Assembly (NCBI GenBank): GCA_964619055.1
Contig: CAZUDB010000027.1
Location: forward strand, 1 to 44,484
Source of the DNA: CAYVUM01 sp964619055
Lineage (GTDB): Bacteria; Pseudomonadota; Alphaproteobacteria; Rhodospirillales; Defluviicoccaceae
Direction: 5' to 3'
DNA: 44,484 nucleotides
The position numbers were made by a program, and so were the translations under genes. The notes below the pieces were generated by a model. The model searched no databases. It was not told the DNA's origin and worked only from the letters and a program-made list of their open reading frames with translations. Shown here in pieces: positions 16,262 through 24,564 of the stretch; within the stretch, counting starts at the first letter, position 1; the number at the start of each line of letters is the position of its first letter.

Positions 16262-16930
16262 TCAGTCGGCCAGGCCTTCGCCGCCTTTGCCTCGATAGAT
16301 CGAGTCGATAGCGGCGTTGAAGGCGCGAACAGCTTCGCCTGGTCCGGCCGGGTCCGACCAGACGCCCGCCGAGACAGCGAGGAAGTCCGCACCCGCCTCG
16401 ACCAGCGAAATGCAGTTGCTCGGCGTGATCCCGCCAATAGCCACACAGGGAATCTCGAACAGCCCGCTCCACCAATCCAGGATTTCGGGATCGGCGCTGG
16501 TCGGCGGGTCTTTTGTGGTCGTCGGAAAGAACGCACCGAACGCCACATAGTCTGCGCCTGCTTCAGCCGCGGTCATGGCTAGATGACGGCTGTCGTGGCA
16601 GGTGACGCCGACGGTGCGGTCGTTGCCAACGAAGCGGCGAGCGTCGGCGTAGCTCGCGTCCTCCTGGCCGATGTGCACGCCATCGCAACCCAGTTCGGCG
16701 GCCAAGTCCGGCCTATCGTTAAGCAGGAACGCAACATCGCGCCGCTGGACCACTGGTCGCAACGTATTGCAACTACGACGGATCTCGTCGTCCGTAACAT
16801 CCTTGAGGCGGAGTTGTACGGCCGCCACCGGTCCGGCATCAAGAGCCTTACTCAAAGCTCGCGAAAACGCCGCCACGTCGAAACGCGGCGGCGTAATCAA
16901 ATAGAGTTCAGTGCGGCTGGCGGCGGTCAC
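16262..16930 (-). CDS. thiE: Thiamine phosphate synthase
   Basis: A 222-residue TIM-barrel enzyme of the ThiE family, which joins hydroxymethylpyrimidine diphosphate and thiazole phosphate to form thiamine phosphate. Visible hallmarks are the opening LYLITPP, VQLRLKDVTDDE, FLLNDRPDLAAELGCDGVHIGQED, VGVTCHD, GADYVAFGAFFPTTTK and the C-terminal CVAIGGITPSNC. These cover the diphosphate and Mg2+ binding loops. Its start overlaps the fba stop by 4 bases (ATGA). Co-transcription with glycolytic genes is seen in other alphaproteobacteria. thiD lies 23 kb away. Confidence 0.93.
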   Translation of the reverse strand: MTAASRTELYLITPPRFDVAAFSRALSKALDAGPVAAVQLRLKDVTDDEIRRSCNTLRPVVQRRDVAFLLNDRPDLAAELGCDGVHIGQEDASYADARRFVGNDRTVGVTCHDSRHLAMTAAEAGADYVAFGAFFPTTTKDPPTSADPEILDWWSGLFEIPCVAIGGITPSNCISLVEAGADFLAVSAGVWSDPAGPGEAVRAFNAAIDSIYRGKGGEGLAD

Positions 16931-17880
16931 TCGGCCGCTTTAGCCATTTCCGCGTCTTTGCCGAGATAAATCTGGCAGATCTTGATGAGCATATCGATTG
17001 CTTCCTCACGCGGCCGCTGGAAGGTATTACGGCCGATGATGGAGCCGTTGCCACCACCTTTAAGAATGTCGCGGGCGTCCTGATACACAGAGTCGGCTCC
17101 CTTCTTGGCGCCACCCGAGAACACGACCAAGCGGCGGCCGTTGAACGCGGCCTGCATGCAGTTGGCAACGCGGTCCGCTTGCGTGGAGATATTGATGCCT
17201 TCCGCTTCATAGACCTTCTTGCCTTCGTCCTGCTCCAGGTCGTCCGACGGCAGCTTGATCTTGATGATATGGGCGCCCAAGAGGGCGGCCATGTGGCAGG
17301 CATACGTGCTGATATCGACGGCCAACTCGCCTGTTTTCGACAAATTGCCACCACGCGGATAGGACCAGATCACGGTTGCAATGCCGTACTCCGCGGCTTC
17401 CCGGCGCATCTCCTTGATGGTCTCCATCATATCGAAGGCCTCGTCGGAGCCCGGATAGATCGTGAAGCCGATGGCGGCGACGCCGAGGCGAACGGCGTCC
17501 CGAACGTCCGCGGTAACCGCCTGGGTCGGGGCTTCCTTGCTCCGATACAGCGTGTTGGAGCTGTTCATCTTCAGAATGAAGGGGATCTGACCCGCATAGC
17601 TGTCGGCGACCGTCTCGATCATGCCGAGCGGCGACGCATAGGCATTGAGGCCGGCGTCGACGGCGAGCTTGCAGTGATACTCGGGATCATAGGCGGGCGG
17701 ATTGGGCGCAAAGCTGCGGATCGGGCCATGCTCAAAGCCTTGATCCACAGGCAGAATCACCATTTTGCCGGTACCGGCCAGGCGGCCCGTGCACAAGATC
17801 CGTGCCAAGTTCGCCTTGGTCGCCGGATTGTCACTCTCGTAGTTACTGAGGATGTTCTTGACGACCTTGTTCACTTTCAT
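16927..17880 (-). CDS. fba: Class I fructose-bisphosphate aldolase, DhnA/archaeal type
   Basis: A 317-residue Schiff-base aldolase that splits or forms fructose-1,6-bisphosphate. The opening family motif VILPVDQGFEHGP near residue 42 is typical of DhnA-type enzymes. Other markers are IPFILKMNSSNTLY, YPRGG, HIIKIKLPSDD (candidate Schiff-base lysine in the KIKLP strand), VFSGGAKKG and GSIIGRNTFQRP (phosphate-binding loop). A GGGGAG ribosome site precedes the ATG. It is the third gene of a gap-unknown-fba-thiE run and overlaps thiE. Confidence 0.93.
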   Translation of the reverse strand: MKVNKVVKNILSNYESDNPATKANLARILCTGRLAGTGKMVILPVDQGFEHGPIRSFAPNPPAYDPEYHCKLAVDAGLNAYASPLGMIETVADSYAGQIPFILKMNSSNTLYRSKEAPTQAVTADVRDAVRLGVAAIGFTIYPGSDEAFDMMETIKEMRREAAEYGIATVIWSYPRGGNLSKTGELAVDISTYACHMAALLGAHIIKIKLPSDDLEQDEGKKVYEAEGINISTQADRVANCMQAAFNGRRLVVFSGGAKKGADSVYQDARDILKGGGNGSIIGRNTFQRPREEAIDMLIKICQIYLGKDAEMAKAAE

Positions 17881-17974
17881 ATTCGCATCTCCCCGGTTGA
17901 TAGAACTCTTGGACGATCACCATCGCCCTCATCGGATACACCCGCCCGTAAGCACGAAGCAACGGAATCCGGGC

Positions 17975-18487
17975 TCAAAGGGGTGTTTTTTCCCGTTCAG
18001 CAAGCCAATTTCGGCACGTGACGACGGGGTCGGCCACGTCGGCCAGGTCGAGAAATGGATATTCAAGGTCCGCATGGACTCGGGCACCTACCTGTTCGGC
18101 GATTGCGCGTACGCGAGCAAAGGCGGGGGAATGGGCGTCCAGAACCACTTGCGGTACGCCCGCCGCTAAAGCGGCGACAGCAAAGGCGGGGTCCCGACCG
18201 CAATCAAGGATCCAGTAGACGTTGACCGAAGGTGACGCGTCCAATGCTGCTGCCATCAGCGCCGTGAAGACCTCGGGGCCTAGGCTAGCGCCAGCCGATG
18301 GTGCGCTTACCAAAGTGACTGCACATCCCAACGTCTCCGCTGCGGACAGTGCCGCGCGGGCATGGTCAATGTCATGAATCACAATCGCGGCCCGTGCACC
18401 GGTGGGCCCATGCTCGGGAGCTTCGGTCCGGATCGAACGGACAGGCAGCGGGGCGGTCGCCACAGTCGCACGCCCCGCGCCTGACAT
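17975..18487 (-). CDS. Conserved-looking protein of unknown function between gap and fba
   Basis: A 170-residue soluble protein starting MSGAGRATVATAPLP, 16 bases after the gap stop codon, so certainly co-transcribed. It shows alternating strand/helix patterns (AAIVIHDIDHARAAL, GCAVTLVSAPSAGASLG, VNVYWILDCGRDPAFAVAAL, VPQVVLDAH, then ARVRAIAEQVGARV). The pattern suggests an alpha/beta sheet or half-barrel fold. No catalytic motif is recognisable. Its place in the operon is where pgk usually sits, but it has no phosphoglycerate kinase motifs and is far too short. A longer open frame to 18724 runs into gap and is rejected. Function unknown. Confidence 0.7.
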   Translation of the reverse strand: MSGAGRATVATAPLPVRSIRTEAPEHGPTGARAAIVIHDIDHARAALSAAETLGCAVTLVSAPSAGASLGPEVFTALMAAALDASPSVNVYWILDCGRDPAFAVAALAAGVPQVVLDAHSPAFARVRAIAEQVGARVHADLEYPFLDLADVADPVVTCRNWLAEREKTPL

Positions 18488-18503
18488 CGCCGAAGCCGAT
18501 CTT

Positions 18504-19508
18504 CTAGAGGGCGGCAAACACCTGAGAGGTATCGGACATACGATTAGAGAAGCCCCACTCGTTGTCGTACCAAGCCACGATACGGCAAAGCGTTCCCTCA
18601 ACCACTTGGGTTTGGGTCGCATCGAACACGGAGCTATGGCCATCGTGATTGAAGTCGATGGAGACCAGCGGTTCCGTGTTGCAGGCCATAACGCCCTTGA
18701 GGTGACCGTTGGCGGCCTCGGCAATGGCGCCGTTGATCTCGTCCGCCGTCGTCGCCTTGCCGGACACGAACACCAAGTCGACCATGGACACGTTTGGCGT
18801 TGGCACCCTAATCGCGGAGCCGTCGAGCTTGCCGGCCAGTTGCGGCATCACCAGTCCGACCGCGCGCGCGGCACCGGTGGTCGTGGGGATCATGGAGAGC
18901 GCCGCGCCACGGGCCCGCCGCAGATCCTTGTGCAGCGTATCAACAATGCGCTGGTCACCCGTATACGCGTGAATGGTGGTCATGTAGCCCCGTTCCAGGC
19001 CGACCAGTTTGTCGATCACGGATACTGGCGGTGCCAGGCAGTTGGTCGTGCACGAGGCGTTAGAGATGACCTTGTGTTCACTGGTCAGAGCGTCGTGGTT
19101 GACGCCGTAGACGATCGTGGCATCTGCACCCTTCGACGGCGCGGAGACGATTACCTTCGGCGCACCTGCGTCCAAGTGGACAGCGGCCTTGTCGCGATCG
19201 GAGAACACACCCGTGCATTCCCAAACCACATCAATGCCCAAGTCGCCCCAGGGCAGCTTGGACGGATCCCGCTCGGACAACACCTTCACCCGGTGACCGT
19301 CAACGGTCATGCTGTCGGCATCGCTGCTGACCTCGCCCGGGTAGGTCCCGTGAACCGAGTCATACTTCAGCAAGTGGGCGTTGGTGGCCACGGGCCCGAG
19401 GTCGTTGACTGCGACGAATTCAACGTCGTTTCGGCGCGCCTCCATGGCCGCTCGCATAGCCAATCGACCGATCCGGCCGAACCCATTGATTCCTACCCGA
19501 ACCGCCAT
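18504..19508 (-). CDS. gap: Glyceraldehyde-3-phosphate dehydrogenase, type I
   Basis: A 334-residue GAPDH, oxidising glyceraldehyde-3-phosphate to 1,3-bisphosphoglycerate with NAD(P). It has the Rossmann start VRVGINGFGRIGRLAMRA, the nucleotide-selecting AVNDLG, the S-loop region and the catalytic SNASCTTNCLAP with its active-site Cys. RIVDTLHKDLRRARGAALS and the C-terminal WYDNEWGFSNRM are present. The ribosome site AAGGAGG precedes the ATG. It heads the minus-strand operon gap-unknown-fba-thiE and is divergent from the DUF4164-type gene. No pgk or tkt is found nearby. Confidence 0.97.
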   Translation of the reverse strand: MAVRVGINGFGRIGRLAMRAAMEARRNDVEFVAVNDLGPVATNAHLLKYDSVHGTYPGEVSSDADSMTVDGHRVKVLSERDPSKLPWGDLGIDVVWECTGVFSDRDKAAVHLDAGAPKVIVSAPSKGADATIVYGVNHDALTSEHKVISNASCTTNCLAPPVSVIDKLVGLERGYMTTIHAYTGDQRIVDTLHKDLRRARGAALSMIPTTTGAARAVGLVMPQLAGKLDGSAIRVPTPNVSMVDLVFVSGKATTADEINGAIAEAANGHLKGVMACNTEPLVSIDFNHDGHSSVFDATQTQVVEGTLCRIVAWYDNEWGFSNRMSDTSQVFAAL

Positions 19509-19742
19509 TTCGTTCCTCCTTTTGGCACAAATTAAGTGAGTTTGCTTCCCCCGAAGGGAACGGGATCATCCCAGTTTCCGACCGAGCGATCGTTGGTCGG
19601 CCGAGGGCCTCAGCATTTTTGACTTCCGAACCATCGACACTTCATAATCGCCCGTCAACGTTTTTTGCCCGCACACGCCGCCCGGTTGACGACGGTGACG
19701 GTGCCTGTCACGCTTGACTAAATGGTGTGTTTGGAGGGCAGC

Positions 19743-20015
19743 GTGGAGAATTTGTTTGACCGGCCCGATGGTGTTGATGTGATCGACGGCCAACGGTCCC
19801 AGGCTCCCAAAGCGCTGGAATCTGCCATCATGCGGCTGTTTTCAGCCGTTGAGCGGCTTGAGCTGGTAGCCAACCATGCCCAGTCGACTGACGCGAATCT
19901 CGAGCGCGCCCGCGAGGAGATTGCGGCGTTAAAAGCCCGACAAGGGCAAGTGGCTATTCAATTGGACAAAGCTATCAATCGCCTTCGGTGCGCATTGAGC
20001 AGTGGAGACGCTTGA
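19743..20015 (+). CDS. Small coiled-coil protein upstream of zapA (DUF4164-like)
   Basis: A 90-residue protein. The GTG at 19743 follows GGAGGGC at good distance; an ATG at 19722 is in frame but lacks a ribosome site. Most of the protein is a heptad-rich helix (ALESAIMRLFSAVERLELVA, then LERAREEIAALKARQGQVA) ending in ALSSGDA. Short coiled-coil proteins of the DUF4164 type commonly precede zapA in alphaproteobacteria. A division-related role is plausible from context only. It ends 3 bases before the zapA start. Confidence 0.75.
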   Translation: MENLFDRPDGVDVIDGQRSQAPKALESAIMRLFSAVERLELVANHAQSTDANLERAREEIAALKARQGQVAIQLDKAINRLRCALSSGDA

Positions 20016-20018
20016 GCG

Positions 20019-20363
20019 GTGGAACGTGTACAGATCACGGTCGGCGGGCGGCCATATGAGCTCGCCTGCAATCGTGGCGAGGAACAGCGCATCATCGATC
20101 TCGCCCGCTACGTCGACCACCGCGTCAGCGAGCTTGCCAACGGAGGCGGCCGCGGCGATGACGTCCGCCTGCTCGTCATGACCTGCTTGGTCCTGGCAGA
20201 CGAGCTTTCCGATGTGCTCGGATTGCTGGAAGCGAGCCAGGCCCGAAGCGATGATTCAACGCTGGCGCCGGTGGTGTCGGCGGATGGCGAGGCGTTGATC
20301 GCCGATCTCAACGGACTGGCCGAGCGGATCGAGGCGGTTGCCGCAAGCCTCGAGCGACCGTAA
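20019..20363 (+). CDS. zapA: ZapA, cell division protein (FtsZ-ring stabiliser)
   Basis: A 114-residue protein starting at GTG 20019. The N-terminus VERVQITVGGRPYELACNRGEEQRI forms the ZapA head domain, followed by LARYVDHRVSELAN and a helical tail (LLVMTCLVLADELSD). ZapA bundles FtsZ filaments at midcell. The order coiled-coil gene, zapA, 6S RNA, fau is a well-known conserved arrangement. Confidence 0.92.
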   Translation: MERVQITVGGRPYELACNRGEEQRIIDLARYVDHRVSELANGGGRGDDVRLLVMTCLVLADELSDVLGLLEASQARSDDSTLAPVVSADGEALIADLNGLAERIEAVAASLERP

Positions 20364-20383
20364 GTAACGCGTGGGCGGTTGCT

Positions 20384-20540
20384 GCGGTGCGCGTCCGGTC
20401 GTCGCTTCCCCGGGGCCAACTCCGATCCTTAAGGGAGCTGTCTCTTGCCGGTTCGTGGACCGGGAATACGGCGCCCACCTGCTCGTTGCAGGCCACGAGG
20501 GATCACTGCACCAACGGCATCTGCGGCGCCGTCCGCTGAT
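20384..20540 (+). ncRNA. ssrS: 6S RNA (SsrS)
   Basis: The 264-base gap between zapA and fau carries the alphaproteobacterial 6S pattern on the plus strand: a CCCCGGGGCC segment, CCTTAAGGGAGCTGTCTC, then CGGCGCCCACCTG, a small hairpin and CAGGCCACGAGGGATCA. This is the typical flank of the large internal bulge that mimics an open promoter and binds sigma70 RNA polymerase in stationary phase. Location next to the 5-formyl-THF cyclo-ligase gene is classical. Ends are approximate; I judged them by eye from the conserved core. Confidence 0.85.
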
Positions 20541-20627
20541 CTTCTGATCTGATCGCACGCGCGGGTCCGCACGTATCGCGATCGTGAAACAGCGGACACG
20601 TGCGCAATCGAACGGCGACTTACAACC

Positions 20628-21269
20628 ATGACCAACGAAGGCGAACTCCAGGCGGCGAAACGGGCATTACGCAAGCGGATGCTGGCGCTGCGGCTTGTCG
20701 TCGACCAAAAGGAGGGGCCCGAAGCATCAAGTGCATTGATAAAAACGTTTCTGCCCCTGACCGAGGTGATTGGCGCCACTCCTGGCGCGGTGGTCGCCGG
20801 AACCTGGCAACTGGGAACCGAGATTGATGTGCGGCCATTGATGGCGCGCCTCGATGCCGCTGGCGTGACGACGTCGCTGCCCGTTGTCGATGCCGAAGGT
20901 GCACCGCTGTTGTTTCGCCGCTGGCGGCCGACCGACCCTGTGGTCGAGGGGGATCGCGGCACGTTTGAGCCGGAAGCAGGGGCGGTAACTGTCATTCCCG
21001 ACATTGTTCTGGTCCCCTTTCTTGCGGCAGACCGGCACGGCCACCGCCTTGGCCGCGGTGGCGGCTTCTATGACCGGACACTGGCCAAATTGCGAGAACA
21101 AGGCGCGGTCACGGCAGTCGGCATCGGATTTGCCATCCAATTGATCGACAATGTTCCCCACGGCAGCGACGATCACCCGTTGGACTGGGTCATCACCGAT
21201 CGCGAAGTGGTGCGCATCGGCTATCCGGACACCACGGTTGCGGCGCCCAACCCCGCGGAGTCGGCGTAA
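20628..21269 (+). CDS. fau: 5-formyltetrahydrofolate cyclo-ligase
   Basis: A 213-residue enzyme (also called ygfA) that converts 5-formyl-THF to 5,10-methenyl-THF using ATP. It begins MTNEGELQAAKRALRKRMLALR, the basic P-loop-like helix of the family. It carries the signature PDIVLVPFLAADRHGHRLGRGGGFYDR near residues 125-150, followed by AVGIGFAIQLID. Length is normal. It follows 6S RNA as in many proteobacteria and is 5 bases upstream of the phosphoesterase gene. Confidence 0.93.
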   Translation: MTNEGELQAAKRALRKRMLALRLVVDQKEGPEASSALIKTFLPLTEVIGATPGAVVAGTWQLGTEIDVRPLMARLDAAGVTTSLPVVDAEGAPLLFRRWRPTDPVVEGDRGTFEPEAGAVTVIPDIVLVPFLAADRHGHRLGRGGGFYDRTLAKLREQGAVTAVGIGFAIQLIDNVPHGSDDHPLDWVITDREVVRIGYPDTTVAAPNPAESA

Positions 21270-21274
21270 CAGAC

Positions 21275-22087
21275 ATGAATTTGCTGCTTTGCGGGGACGT
21301 GGTCGGCAAGTCCGGACGGGAGATCGTGCTTCAGTCGGTTCCCATGCTCCGCGAGCGCCTTGCCCTCGACTTCGTGGTCGCCAACGGTGAGAATGCAGCC
21401 CACGGCTTCGGGATTACGGCCGACATTTGCCAGGCGCTGTTTGAGGCGGGTGTAGATGTTATCACCACCGGCAATCACGTCTGGGACAAGCGCGATATCG
21501 TTGACTTCATCGCCGCCGACATCCGACTGCTGCGTCCGTTGAACTACCCGGAGGGTACGCCCGGGTGGGGAGCGTCCATCTACTCCCTTGCCGACGGCCG
21601 CCGGGTGATGGTTGCGCAAGTCATGGGTCGGCTGTTCATGGATCCGCTCGACGATCCATTTCGCGCCATCGATGTGGCACTCCTCAACCATCATCTCGGC
21701 AACTCCGTGGACGCGATCATCGTCGACGTTCATGCCGAGGCAACGAGCGAGAAAATGTCCATGGCGCATCACCTGGATGGCCGGGTCACCTTGGTTGCCG
21801 GTACCCACACCCACGTTCCTGCGGCCGACGCGCGCGTGCTTGCCGGCGGCACGGCGTACATCACCGATGTCGGCATGTGCGGCGACTACGATTCCGTAAT
21901 CGGTATGGAAAAGGCAGAGTCCATGGCCCGGTTCACTCGCAAGATGTCCGGTGGTCGGCTTCAGCCCGCCAATGGTCCCGCCACCTTGTGCGCGGTGTAC
22001 GTAGAGACCGATGACGCAACCGGTCGCGCGACCCGTATCGCGCCGGTCCGCATTGGCGGTTGTCTTGCGACCTCTTGGCCGGACTAA
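21275..22087 (+). CDS. YmdB-family metallophosphoesterase (TIGR00282 type)
   Basis: A 270-residue metallophosphoesterase. Metal-ligand motifs are visible in order: LLCGDVVGKSGR (Asp8), VVANGENAAHGFGI (Asn/Glu), VDVITTGNHVWDKRDI (Asn, His), IIVDVHAEATSEK (His) and VAGTHTHVPAADA (His, His). These match the B. subtilis YmdB family, which hydrolyses 2',3'-cyclic nucleotides and influences gene expression. Its role in alphaproteobacteria is unknown. It follows fau by 5 bases and is probably translated from the same mRNA. Confidence 0.9.
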   Translation: MNLLLCGDVVGKSGREIVLQSVPMLRERLALDFVVANGENAAHGFGITADICQALFEAGVDVITTGNHVWDKRDIVDFIAADIRLLRPLNYPEGTPGWGASIYSLADGRRVMVAQVMGRLFMDPLDDPFRAIDVALLNHHLGNSVDAIIVDVHAEATSEKMSMAHHLDGRVTLVAGTHTHVPAADARVLAGGTAYITDVGMCGDYDSVIGMEKAESMARFTRKMSGGRLQPANGPATLCAVYVETDDATGRATRIAPVRIGGCLATSWPD

Positions 22088-22202
22088 AAGCTACCTCGGG
22101 CTGCCTTGGGCCGGATCGCGGACTTTCGCCCAACGAGCGTTCCGAACAGAACCGAGCCCCGCTTTCGCCTCGCCAGCCTGGAACCGGCCCGTTAACTCGG
22201 GC

Positions 22203-23054
22203 TTAATCAAATTGCGCCGGCCCGTACCAGGCTTGTGTCGGAGGTGCGGATGTGTCCGGTTGCCGTTGGTTGTTCACCACCCAGAACTGCGTACCCCAGT
22301 CGAAGTGCCACCACTCAAAGGCGTAGTTCGCGAAGCCGGCCCCCACCATCGCCCAGTAGAGCAGCCGCCGGTTGCGTAGCCCTTCCTGATCGCTGAGGGT
22401 GAAACGGTGGTCTAGGCCCCCTTGTCTGGTAAATGCCGCCTCGAAATGGGACGTATGGCTGATCTCTGCCGGGTCGTCGAAAATGCCGCCCATGTGGAGG
22501 AGTTCCCGGGTCTCGCAGCTGCGCAGGGTCGTATCGAGGGCGCCGCCGGTGACGTGCGTGGGCCACGTCCGTGAGTCCTGCGCGTCGAATTGCCTAGGGT
22601 CGGAGCAATAGGTGCCGGCGAACGAAATGCAGTTTTCTTCGGTCGGATCGTCGAGCACCGTACGGGCGCGATCGATGAAGAATTCCCAAAGCTCTTGCTG
22701 CAGGGCTGGTGCCCTGTAGCCGTTGAGCGCGAACAGCTCGGTGCCATATTCGGCCAGCCGTTCGTTGACGGCGACCAGCCGTTCCACCACAGAGCGGCGA
22801 CACCACACTCGGTTCGAGGCGGAGGGAAACGCGCGATAGTACGGCGCGTTGAAGCCGTCCGTGCGCGCATAGTAACCGTGGCCGGCGATGCCCGCTTCGG
22901 CGAGGTCAACAAGTGACTCGTTTGACCGCGCATCATGGAGATCAACCGGAATATCCCGGTAACCGAGCGCGGTCGCCGGATCGGCAATACAAGGTATCGG
23001 ACGCTGGCGCAGGTCCTCGATCATGTTTGGTGGGTGATGCGCTTGCTTGGCCAA
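22203..23054 (-). CDS. VanX/DdpX-type D-alanyl-D-alanine dipeptidase (M15 family)
   Basis: A 283-residue zinc peptidase. The zinc and catalytic motifs of the VanX class are present: THVTGGALDTTL (His and Asp ligands in the H-x6-D pattern) around 165, and EWWHFDWG near 245 (catalytic Glu, zinc His). The stretch ALNGYRAPALQQELWEF matches the substrate Arg motif (GYRP). It hydrolyses D-Ala-D-Ala in relatives. No vanHA or regulatory genes sit beside it, so a resistance role is not indicated; turnover of wall dipeptide is more likely. No signal peptide is evident, so it is probably cytoplasmic. It stands alone and convergent with the phosphoesterase gene. Confidence 0.88.
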   Translation of the reverse strand: MAKQAHHPPNMIEDLRQRPIPCIADPATALGYRDIPVDLHDARSNESLVDLAEAGIAGHGYYARTDGFNAPYYRAFPSASNRVWCRRSVVERLVAVNERLAEYGTELFALNGYRAPALQQELWEFFIDRARTVLDDPTEENCISFAGTYCSDPRQFDAQDSRTWPTHVTGGALDTTLRSCETRELLHMGGIFDDPAEISHTSHFEAAFTRQGGLDHRFTLSDQEGLRNRRLLYWAMVGAGFANYAFEWWHFDWGTQFWVVNNQRQPDTSAPPTQAWYGPAQFD

Positions 23055-23156
23055 TCATTACAAGACGCAATGATCAAGCATTGATCGCATGCTCGCTGAC
23101 GACGCTTCGCCAACTACTGATCCTCTCCCGAGGGAACCGGCCAGGCAAGCGACTCC

Positions 23157-23498
23157 TCAATACGACGGCACGCCCTGCACAGTACAACCACCCTGTGTGT
23201 ACACGGTCGTAATGTAGCATCCAGCGGTCATCGAGAGGACCAGATTGCCCGATTCACAACTCTTTGGCAAAGACCACATGTGATAACTGACGACGGGTCC
23301 GTCCTGATGCCTGCCGCTGCGCTGCGCGATCCACTCGACCTCTGTCAAATCGCCCATGGTCAGGCCATACTCTTCCAGTCGGTGCTCCGCAGCGCCTTGA
23401 CATTGGTTTTCCTGCGCTTTAGCCGATTGTGATGACGCGAACAACGCAACCATGGCGCCAAACGTCACTCCCAACGCGATGCTCTTTCCCTTGGTCAT
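23157..23498 (-). CDS. Small exported protein of unknown function
   Basis: A 113-residue protein beginning with a signal peptide (MTKGKSIALGVTFGAMVALFASSQSAKA, probable cut before QENQ). The mature part of about 85 residues has four cysteines (NQCQG, KSCESG, AGCYITT, GGCTVQ), probably forming two disulphides, and a Trp/Tyr/His-rich middle (YHMWSLPKSC). I do not recognise the family. An AAAGGATGAGA segment lies just upstream of the ATG as a ribosome site. It is likely periplasmic or secreted. Confidence 0.65.
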   Translation of the reverse strand: MTKGKSIALGVTFGAMVALFASSQSAKAQENQCQGAAEHRLEEYGLTMGDLTEVEWIAQRSGRHQDGPVVSYHMWSLPKSCESGNLVLSMTAGCYITTVYTQGGCTVQGVPSY

Positions 23499-24156
23499 GT
23501 TCTCATCCTTTCAGTAGGTTCAGACTCCGGCACGGTGATCTGAGCGAGAACGACGTTGGATGACCGGCTGCCGGGCGCTGAATGCAAACATTCGGCATTG
23601 TATTGATCGTGCCTAGTGGCGTGAAGTGTCATGGTGGCGAGCCTGCAGACGTTTAGGACCATCATCAAGGCGCCTTTACCAATGCGCCGGCACGGATCGC
23701 GCGCGGCCACAACGTCGGCGAAAGGTACGGGCTGGTTTGCCCCGTTGCCGTCGAAGGATGGTCAATCACCTGGACGACGGTCGTACTAACGATCCGTGTC
23801 CGTGCCGGCCTGCAGATCGCTGACCGCCATCGGCAAACAACGTTGCTTGCCCCTGCAACCGGCACACTGAGTCGCGGCCCGATGCTGCCCTTCGACCGCC
23901 TACTGCTGAAAACCAGAGGAAAATCCCAGAAACGCGTGACCTCGCATTTTGATCCAGCTCGGCATTTGGAGATCACGGAGTTTCGATAGCGCGTCAGCTT
24001 TTGGCGGACATCCTGCGCTACAGCGATCACACGTGATCGCGGCCGGCCGGCAGATGCCTGTCGGGTTGCCCATCAAGCCCGGCCGAGTCACACTCTAATA
24101 TCGCTGTGGGCTCTATGTGGGACATCACAGGTCAAACAATTTCTGGGAGGAACACA
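23499..24156. other. Long gene-poor gap between two small exported-protein genes
   Basis: No convincing gene is seen in 658 bases. One plus-strand frame stays open from about 23657 to about 23989 but has no early start codon. It encodes a peptide with a hydrophobic stretch (WSITWTTVVLTIRVRAGL), which could be a decayed gene. The minus-strand frame 23665-24030 has a basic, low-order composition and is probably spurious. The divergent promoters of the flanking genes should lie at the two ends. Confidence 0.4.
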
Positions 24157-24564
24157 ATGCGCGCGATGACAGCGGCAATAACGGTGACTTTCGCGACCCT
24201 GATCTCCGGACCGATTGGGGCTGCGGACAGCTTTCCCGACATGAAAGGGACATGGACCGGAACGGGCGAAGGCGTCTTCGTCGCTTCTCCGGGATCGCCG
24301 AAGCATTCTCGGTTCGGCTCGGTCGACATCTCGCTGGTGATCGACGCCCAGGAGGATCGGCGCTTCGCCGGTACCATCACAATGTCTGGGAACACCAAGC
24401 CGATTGTCGGCGTCATATCGACTAGCGGAAGCATCTGGTGGTCAGAGCCCGGCGGCTTCGTCGAAGGCGAGCTGACCGATCCGAACACGTTTGAAGGCTG
24501 CTACGTGCGGGTGAGCCAGTTTAGCCACCTCGCCGCCTGCGAGGTCCTAAAGCGCCAGAAGTAG
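24157..24564 (+). CDS. Small exported protein of unknown function
   Basis: A 135-residue protein with a clear GGGAGG ribosome site before the ATG at 24157. The signal peptide is MRAMTAAITVTFATLISGPIGAA, cut near GAA-DSF. The mature part is beta-rich: MKGTWTGTGEGVFVA, a VDISLVIDAQEDRRFAGTI strand, then IVGVISTSGSIWW. This suggests a small beta-barrel, lipocalin-like shape in which Trp/Gly strands open the fold. Two cysteines near the end (EGCYVRV, AACEVL) may pair. Family not recognised; periplasmic location is likely. Confidence 0.72.
   Translation: MRAMTAAITVTFATLISGPIGAADSFPDMKGTWTGTGEGVFVASPGSPKHSRFGSVDISLVIDAQEDRRFAGTITMSGNTKPIVGVISTSGSIWWSEPGGFVEGELTDPNTFEGCYVRVSQFSHLAACEVLKRQK

Noticed and set aside
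17975..18487. Phosphoglycerate kinase between gap and fba
   Set aside because: The gene there is far too short and has no pgk signature.
18402..19535. Plus-strand frame of 377 codons covering gap
   Set aside because: It is the antisense of GAPDH, which has every expected motif; the translated text shows no family features.
22203..23054. Vancomycin-resistance cassette
   Set aside because: Only the dipeptidase is present; there is no vanH, vanA or regulator in the neighbourhood.
23665..24030. Minus-strand 121-codon frame in the gap near 23.8 kb
   Set aside because: Basic, disordered translation with no motif and no ribosome site.
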